Origin: an uncultured Methanobrevibacter sp.
GTDB taxonomy: Archaea; Methanobacteriota; Methanobacteria; Methanobacteriales; Methanobacteriaceae
DNA length: 10,617 nucleotides
Assembly (NCBI RefSeq): GCF_937906425.1
Contig: NZ_CALCYR010000253.1
Location: forward strand, 1-10,617
Reading direction: 5' to 3'
Shown here: one piece after another, positions 7,072 through 10,617 of the stretch
How positions within the stretch are numbered: the first letter of the stretch is position 1
How the letters are laid out: each line of letters starts with the position of its first letter
Position numbers and translations under genes: made by a program
Notes under the pieces: model-generated
Told to the model about the DNA's origin: nothing
Databases searched by the model: none
What the model saw: only the letters and a program-made list of their open reading frames with translations

Positions 7072-7112
7072 AAGGGATAGTATAAATATTTTATTTAAGG
7101 GATTGTAAAATA
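7072..7112 (+). promoter_or_regulatory. Probable thiI promoter bracketed by an 11-bp direct repeat
   Basis: GTATAAATAT (7080-7089) is a good archaeal TATA box, with transcription expected near 7107-7112 and a leader of about 50-55 nt. AAGGGATAGTA (7072-7082) overlaps the upstream edge of the box and AAGGGATTGTA (7097-7107) lies near the predicted start. They match in 10 of 11 positions, are 25 bp apart, and are among the few G-rich words in the spacer, so they look like paired operator sites. A/T-only inverted arms at 7045-7059 and 7113-7127 enclose the whole block. Confidence 0.5.
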
Positions 7113-7153
7113 AAATTATTAATTTATCACTATTTAATCAAATCAAGATTATA

Positions 7154-7158
7154 GAGGT
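7154..7158 (+). promoter_or_regulatory. thiI ribosome binding site
   Basis: GAGGT at 7154-7158 ends five bases before the ATG at 7164 and matches the anti-Shine-Dalgarno CACCTCC. It supports that start. Confidence 0.7.
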
Positions 7159-7163
7159 ATTTT

Positions 7164-8312
7164 ATGGAATATGATGTTATAATAGCTCGTTACGGTGAAC
7201 TTGCATTAAAGAGTGACCGTGTTAGAAGGAGATTTGAAAAACGTTTGGTTCATAATATAAAGGCATCAATAGATGCAGATGTTAGGGTAAGTCAAGCAAG
7301 AATTTACATTCATCCTGAAGACTATGATGATGCTGTAGAAAAGCTTGAAAGAATTTTTGGAGTGGTTTCCTACTCCTTGGCTGTTTCATGTAAATCCACT
7401 TTTGAGGATATTGAGGAAACAGTTTCAAATTATGCTGATTATTTAATTGAGGAAGGTTTATTGGATGAAAATACCGAATTTGCAATTAATTGTAGAAGGG
7501 TTGGAAATCATGAGTTCTCCTCTCAGGAAATGGCTGCATTTGCAGGTGCTGTTGTAGTTCGTAAAATTGGCGCTCCAGTAAACTTGTCAAATCCTCAACT
7601 TACAATTTATCTTGAAGTGAGGGACGGAGACACCTATGTCTATCATGAAAAGATTCCAGGTCCTGGAGGATTGCCTCTTGGAACTCAGGGAAAGGTTGTA
7701 GCACTTGTTTCAAGTGGAATTGACTCACCTGTAGCTACCTATCTGATGATGAAGAGGGGCTGTCAGGTAATTGCATTGTATTGTGACAATGATCCATACA
7801 CCAGTGAAGAGGCATTGAAGAATTTCAATGACTTGATAGATCAATTGAATCTTTATGCAAGTGGTGCTCCAATCAAGAAAAGAGTAATAAAGTATGGGGA
7901 ATACCTTTCTGCATGTAAGGAAAAGGCTCCTGAAAGAATGACCTGTGTTTTATGTAAGTCTGGAATGTATAAGACTGCAGGAAAATTGGCCAAGAAGCTT
8001 CATGCTGAAGCTGTTATTGATGGCAGCAGTTTAGGACAAGTTGCTTCCCAGACTCTTCCAAACATTCTTGCAACCCGTGAGGATCTTGACGTTCCTGTTT
8101 TAAGTCCTTTAATCGGTCTTGACAAGCTTGAGATAACTAGAATTGCTGAAAAGATAGGCACCTTTGAAATTTCCAAAAGAAATGATGGAGGATGTAAGGC
8201 AGTTCCTAGGTATCCTGAAACAAATGCAGATTTAGAATTGGTTAAGGAAGTTAAAGAACAAATGAATCAGGACGAAGAATTAGAAAAAGCATTTAAAACT
8301 ATTGTTTATTAA
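7164..8312 (+). CDS. thiI: tRNA 4-thiouridine synthetase ThiI, short archaeal form without rhodanese
   Basis: Adenylates U8 of tRNA with ATP and replaces the oxygen with sulfur to give s4U; in bacteria the enzyme also serves thiamin synthesis. The 382 residues show an N-terminal ferredoxin-like domain (1-60), a THUMP tRNA-binding domain (about 60-165) and a PP-loop ATPase domain with SSGIDSPVA (183-191). The rhodanese domain and its catalytic cysteine (C456 in E. coli) are absent. Instead there is CVLC (C261, C264), which lines up in spacing with the essential CxxC known from the Methanococcus maripaludis enzyme, and C344 in GGCKAVPRYPET, at the position of E. coli C344. Sulfur is then probably taken as sulfide or through a CxxC persulfide and not from an IscS-rhodanese relay. 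ATG 7164 follows GAGGT and begins with the conserved EYDVIIARYGELALKS. The stop lies in a small hairpin (8308-8322). Confidence 0.95.
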   Translation: MEYDVIIARYGELALKSDRVRRRFEKRLVHNIKASIDADVRVSQARIYIHPEDYDDAVEKLERIFGVVSYSLAVSCKSTFEDIEETVSNYADYLIEEGLLDENTEFAINCRRVGNHEFSSQEMAAFAGAVVVRKIGAPVNLSNPQLTIYLEVRDGDTYVYHEKIPGPGGLPLGTQGKVVALVSSGIDSPVATYLMMKRGCQVIALYCDNDPYTSEEALKNFNDLIDQLNLYASGAPIKKRVIKYGEYLSACKEKAPERMTCVLCKSGMYKTAGKLAKKLHAEAVIDGSSLGQVASQTLPNILATREDLDVPVLSPLIGLDKLEITRIAEKIGTFEISKRNDGGCKAVPRYPETNADLELVKEVKEQMNQDEELEKAFKTIVY

Positions 8313-8336
8313 TTTAATTAATGCTTGTAGTTTTTT
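8308..8336 (+). terminator. Hairpin over the thiI stop followed by a T run
   Basis: ATTAAT-TTA-ATTAAT (8308-8322) forms a 6-bp AT stem enclosing the stop codon (8310-8312). A run of six T follows at 8331-8336 and more T-rich sequence runs to 8370. The stem is weak, so T-run termination is the more likely mechanism. Confidence 0.4.
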
Positions 8337-8636
8337 ATTAATTTTTAATTCATTTTAGATTTTTTTATTTTATTTTATTTGGATTTTAGAATTTTCTTAA
8401 TTCTTTCATATTTTTTTTATTTCGGATTTTAGAATTTTCTTAATTCCTTTTAAAATTTTATTTTATTTTAGCTTAATTTTAATTTTAGTTTAATTTTAAT
8501 TTTAGTTATTTTTAAATTTTTATTTAATTTTTAATTTAAATTAATTTTAAATTTTTAATTTTAATTAATTTTTAATTTTAGCTATTTTAAAACTTTATTT
8601 AATTTTCAATTCCTATTAAAACTTATTTAATAATTC
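8337..8636. repeat. AT-rich spacer with two families of short duplications
   Basis: No gene is seen. A 23-bp sequence beginning GGATTTTAGAATTTTCTTAA occurs exactly at 8381-8403 and 8424-8446 (period 43). Further on, TTAATTTTAATTTTAG is repeated at 8473-8488 and 8490-8505 (period 17), followed by more degenerate TTAATTTTAA words. I could not find a clear TATA box for the next gene here, so it may be read through from thiI or use a weak promoter. Confidence 0.6.
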
Positions 8637-8643
8637 AGGTGAT
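8637..8643 (+). promoter_or_regulatory. Ribosome binding site deciding the start of the DUF998 gene
   Basis: AGGTGAT (8637-8643) is complementary to the ATCACCT of the 16S 3' end. It leaves three bases before ATG 8647 and none before the in-frame TTG at 8644, so the ATG is chosen. Confidence 0.6.
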
Positions 8644-8646
8644 TTG

Positions 8647-9234
8647 ATGAGAAGAAAAATTGCAGGGATTGTATTTGTATTAGGCAGTCTATATTATATC
8701 ATAGCTGAACTTGTTTCTGCTCTTAATTTTAATGATTCTTTAATAAACACCTATCTTTTTCATACAATTTCCCAATTGGGGATTCCAGGATTCTCATCTC
8801 CATTGTCCTTATTGATGAATTCTGCATTTGTTGTAATTGGATTGTCTTTGTGTTTTTCTAATTTCTATAAGTTTAAGGATTATATCATCAAAAGGCATAA
8901 TCTATTTTATATTTTAACTCTAATAACTTCAATTGGGGTAATTATAGTTGGTTTTATTCATGGCGGAAATCCCTTGACTGCAAGTTATCATAGTCTAGGT
9001 GCGGTTATGGCCATTCTTGGCGGAAACATTTTATTGGTGATTATTTCAAGGTCAATGGAAAGTTTTGAGAACTATCAAAGGATAAGTTTGATTTTAGGAA
9101 TAATTGGCTTAATCTTCTTTTGGATAATGTTTTTCAATATGGATAGCATTTACATGCCTATTTTTGAAAGATTGTCTGTTTATACATTGATTGTTTGGAG
9201 TCTGATTACAGGAATCTTTCTTTTAAGTGAATAA
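8647..9234 (+). CDS. DUF998-family six-helix membrane protein
   Basis: The 195 residues form about six membrane helices. The pattern is that of DUF998 proteins: a first helix followed by FHTISQLG (38-45) and FSSPL (49-53), corresponding to the family's H-x-I-S-D-L-G and S-P motifs; a pair of histidines in HGGNPL (H105) and YHSLGA (H115) between the fourth and fifth helices; and an FERLSVY motif (E174, R175) before the last helix. The conserved histidines and glutamate facing the membrane surface suggest an enzyme or binding protein, but the function of the family is not established and I assign none. Start chosen at ATG 8647 after AGGTGAT. The following spacer (about 180 bp) holds a terminator-like hairpin and the promoter of the acyltransferase gene, so the two are probably separate transcripts. 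Confidence 0.75.
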   Translation: MRRKIAGIVFVLGSLYYIIAELVSALNFNDSLINTYLFHTISQLGIPGFSSPLSLLMNSAFVVIGLSLCFSNFYKFKDYIIKRHNLFYILTLITSIGVIIVGFIHGGNPLTASYHSLGAVMAILGGNILLVIISRSMESFENYQRISLILGIIGLIFFWIMFFNMDSIYMPIFERLSVYTLIVWSLITGIFLLSE

Positions 9235-9259
9235 TTCCTTTTAATCTTTTTCATTATAT

Positions 9260-9281
9260 CTTAACTTTATTAAGTTTTTTT
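9260..9281 (+). terminator. Hairpin plus T run after the DUF998 gene
   Basis: CTTAA (9260-9264), a five-base loop and TTAAG (9270-9274) form a short stem followed at once by seven T (9275-9281). It resembles an intrinsic terminator, though the stem is weak; archaeal termination would depend mainly on the T run. Confidence 0.45.
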
Positions 9282-9347
9282 CAATTATCTTTTTTCTTTG
9301 GATTTTTCCCATTTAAGCCTTAAATTCTTCTTTTTTATTTACAAAAC

Positions 9348-9380
9348 TTTAAATATAATGTTAAATAAACTTAAATATGT
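9348..9380 (+). promoter_or_regulatory. Promoter of the acyltransferase gene
   Basis: CTTTAAATATAA (9347-9358) preceded by ACAAAA is a strong archaeal TATA box with a plausible TFB element, giving a start near 9380-9385 and a leader of about 35 nt. CTTAAATATG (9370-9379) is a second, weaker candidate closer to the gene. Confidence 0.5.
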
Positions 9381-9401
9381 TATTTATTGTCTATACTTAA
9401 T

Positions 9402-9406
9402 AGAGG
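9402..9406 (+). promoter_or_regulatory. Acyltransferase gene ribosome binding site
   Basis: AGAGG (9402-9406) lies nine bases before ATG 9416 and supports that start. Confidence 0.6.
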
Positions 9407-9415
9407 CTTATTATT

Positions 9416-10498
9416 ATGTCGAATACTGTTGTTGGGAAAAAGAAATCAAAAAGAATTTTTTATTTTGATGCTTTAAGAGCATTGGCAATAACATGTGTAA
9501 TTGTTGTTCACATTTATGCAATTACAAGATCTAATGTGATAGGTGAATTTGCCATAATGCCTAGCTTAAGTTGGTTGGTAATGCAGGTAATGGGAAATCC
9601 ATTCAGAATCGGTGTTGATGTATTTTTAATGTTGTCCGGTGCACTTTCACTTGGACGTGTTTGGGACATTAAGACCTTTCTGGGTAAAAGGATTCCAAGG
9701 ATTGTTTCCCCATTTATCTTTTGGAATGCAGTTCTGATTACATTATTTGTATTAATTTCCTATTTCACATCAATTCACTTTGTCAAAAGTTTTGATATTG
9801 CAACAATCGGAAACTTTTATCTTAATGCAATATTGGCAAATCACACTTTAGGATTTAGGGCTAATTGGTTCTTCTGGATGATTCTTGGAACCTATCTGAT
9901 TATGCCTATATTCAACAAGTGGTTACTTCATTCAGAATTGACTGAAGCTGAGTATTTCTTAGCATTTTGGCTAATTACAAGCATTTTTGATTTTACATTG
10001 TTTACTGAGTTTCCGGTTAAATTGTCCTATTTTACAAGCCCAATAGGATTTGTTGTTTTAGGTTATTATTTAAGACATACAAAAAGGAAAATCTTTGAAA
10101 ACAAATTTGTCGTATGGCTATTGGTTCTTGCTCCGGCAATTGCAATGATATCCTTATGTATTTTAAAATCAAGTCCTACTAAAATGTTCTATTTCAACAG
10201 ATATTCAATATTTTTAGCTATTGAAGCTGCAGGAGTATTCTTGTTATTTAGAAATCATAAGTTTAACATCAATAAGGAAGGATATGCTTATAAATTTATC
10301 TTTTCAATGGCAAAATACAGTTATGGAATGTATTTGATTCATTATCCTTTGATTGTATTGTTGTATAAGATATTACCTCCAATGAATCAGGTCATCTTGG
10401 TAATTGTCTTGTTTGTTTTAATTGTTCCATTGACAATGATTATAATGGATCTTTTGAATCGGGTTCCTTATGTTAAGGGAATTATTGGTGCAAAATAA
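9416..10498 (+). CDS. Membrane acyltransferase, acyltransferase-3 (OafA/WecH-like) family
   Basis: Integral membrane O-acyltransferase expected to move an acetyl or other acyl group onto an extracellular glycan or lipid. The 360 residues give about ten membrane helices. Family signatures are FDALRALAI (17-25) leading to the catalytic-type histidine H32 in VVHIY; FRIGVDVFLMLSG (63-75) with R64, D68 and the SG pair; KRIPRIVSPF (91-100), the usual loop arginines; WFFWMILGTYLIMPIF, typical of the WecH/YiaH branch; and YSYGMYLIHYPL (301-312) with H309 near the C-terminus. Length equals membrane-only members with no SGNH tail. Start at 9416 follows AGAGG. In Methanobrevibacter-like cells, surface polysaccharide or pseudomurein-linked glycan is a reasonable but unproven target. 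It has its own promoter and terminator, with no glycan gene cluster in view. Confidence 0.9.
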   Translation: MSNTVVGKKKSKRIFYFDALRALAITCVIVVHIYAITRSNVIGEFAIMPSLSWLVMQVMGNPFRIGVDVFLMLSGALSLGRVWDIKTFLGKRIPRIVSPFIFWNAVLITLFVLISYFTSIHFVKSFDIATIGNFYLNAILANHTLGFRANWFFWMILGTYLIMPIFNKWLLHSELTEAEYFLAFWLITSIFDFTLFTEFPVKLSYFTSPIGFVVLGYYLRHTKRKIFENKFVVWLLVLAPAIAMISLCILKSSPTKMFYFNRYSIFLAIEAAGVFLLFRNHKFNINKEGYAYKFIFSMAKYSYGMYLIHYPLIVLLYKILPPMNQVILVIVLFVLIVPLTMIIMDLLNRVPYVKGIIGAK

Positions 10499-10513
10499 TT
10501 TTTAATTATTTTT
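10492..10513 (+). terminator. Hairpin over the acyltransferase stop codon with T run
   Basis: AAAATAATT (10492-10500), loop TTT, AATTATTTT (10504-10512) form a perfect 9-bp AT stem that includes the stop codon TAA (10496-10498). T-rich DNA follows. Termination probably occurs here or in the T runs of the repeat downstream. Confidence 0.45.
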
Positions 10514-10519
10514 GCCCAG

Positions 10520-10617
10520 TTTCTTCTTTTTTTCATTCTTTTTATAATGGTTTATTGATGTTTTTCTTCTTTTTTTCATTCTTTTTATAATGGTTTATTG
10601 ATGTTTTTCTTCTTTTT
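10520..10617. repeat. 43-bp tandem repeat reaching the end of the window (about 2.3 copies)
   Basis: The sequence is exactly periodic with period 43 from 10520 to 10617: copies at 10520-10562 and 10563-10605, and a partial third at 10606-10617. Each unit begins TTTCTTCTTTTTTTC and ends ATAATGGTTTATTGATG plus TT. It is T-rich, non-coding, and may be a true minisatellite or an assembly loop at a contig end. Confidence 0.9.

Noticed and set aside
6930..7163. Possible riboswitch or small RNA leader for thiI
   Set aside because: No TPP-type or other known conserved core is visible; the only non-AT words are the AAGGGATWGTA pair, which fit DNA-level sites at the promoter better.
10520..10617. Possible CRISPR array at the right end
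   Set aside because: The copies are directly abutting with no unique spacers and the unit is T-rich low complexity, so it is a simple tandem repeat.

Overview
The window is made of two very different parts. From roughly position 1800 or 2190 to the end it reads as one coherent stretch of a Methanobrevibacter-like archaeon (Methanobacteriales). The coding regions are moderately AT-rich and all on the plus strand. They are separated by extremely AT-rich spacers of 180 to 530 bp, with archaeal TATA-like boxes (TTTAAATA, TATAAATAT) and T-rich terminators. Shine-Dalgarno sites such as GAGGT, AGAGG and AGGTGAT match an archaeal 16S 3' end. The alanyl-tRNA synthetase has the archaeal N-terminal zinc ribbon, and ThiI is the short form without rhodanese but with a CxxC motif. 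The genus call is inference from gene style and composition; no search was possible.

The first ~930 bases do not belong with the rest. Positions 2-517 are about half G+C and encode an internal piece of a bacterial phosphoserine aminotransferase (serC). At about 505-520 the reading frame switches abruptly to a second GC-balanced bacterial piece, a membrane protein fragment resembling polytopic glycosyltransferases (513 to about 930). At about 912-935 this meets extremely AT-rich DNA carrying a minus-strand, lysine/asparagine-rich, helical protein of unknown family (901-1761, possibly open to 1833). Three broken genes with three compositions in under 2 kb are best explained by assembly or amplification chimerism, not biology. 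The point where archaeal DNA begins lies somewhere in 1762-2197 and cannot be fixed by eye.

Archaeal layout: alaS (2198-4957); a CPA1/NhaP-type cation:proton antiporter (5490-6686); thiI for 4-thiouridine in tRNA (7164-8312); a DUF998-type six-helix membrane protein (8647-9234); a membrane acyltransferase-3 protein (9416-10498). The large spacers and separate promoter candidates suggest mostly single-gene transcription. alaS and thiI both act on tRNA; the three others are membrane proteins, and the last two may concern the cell envelope. The right end runs into a 43-bp tandem repeat (10520-10617), where an assembly could plausibly stop.

I did not find a convincing new multi-gene system. The observations most worth checking are the chimeric left arm, the unplaced minus-strand protein, a paired 11-bp repeat bracketing the thiI TATA box, and the 10-bp-phased AT tracts in the spacers.
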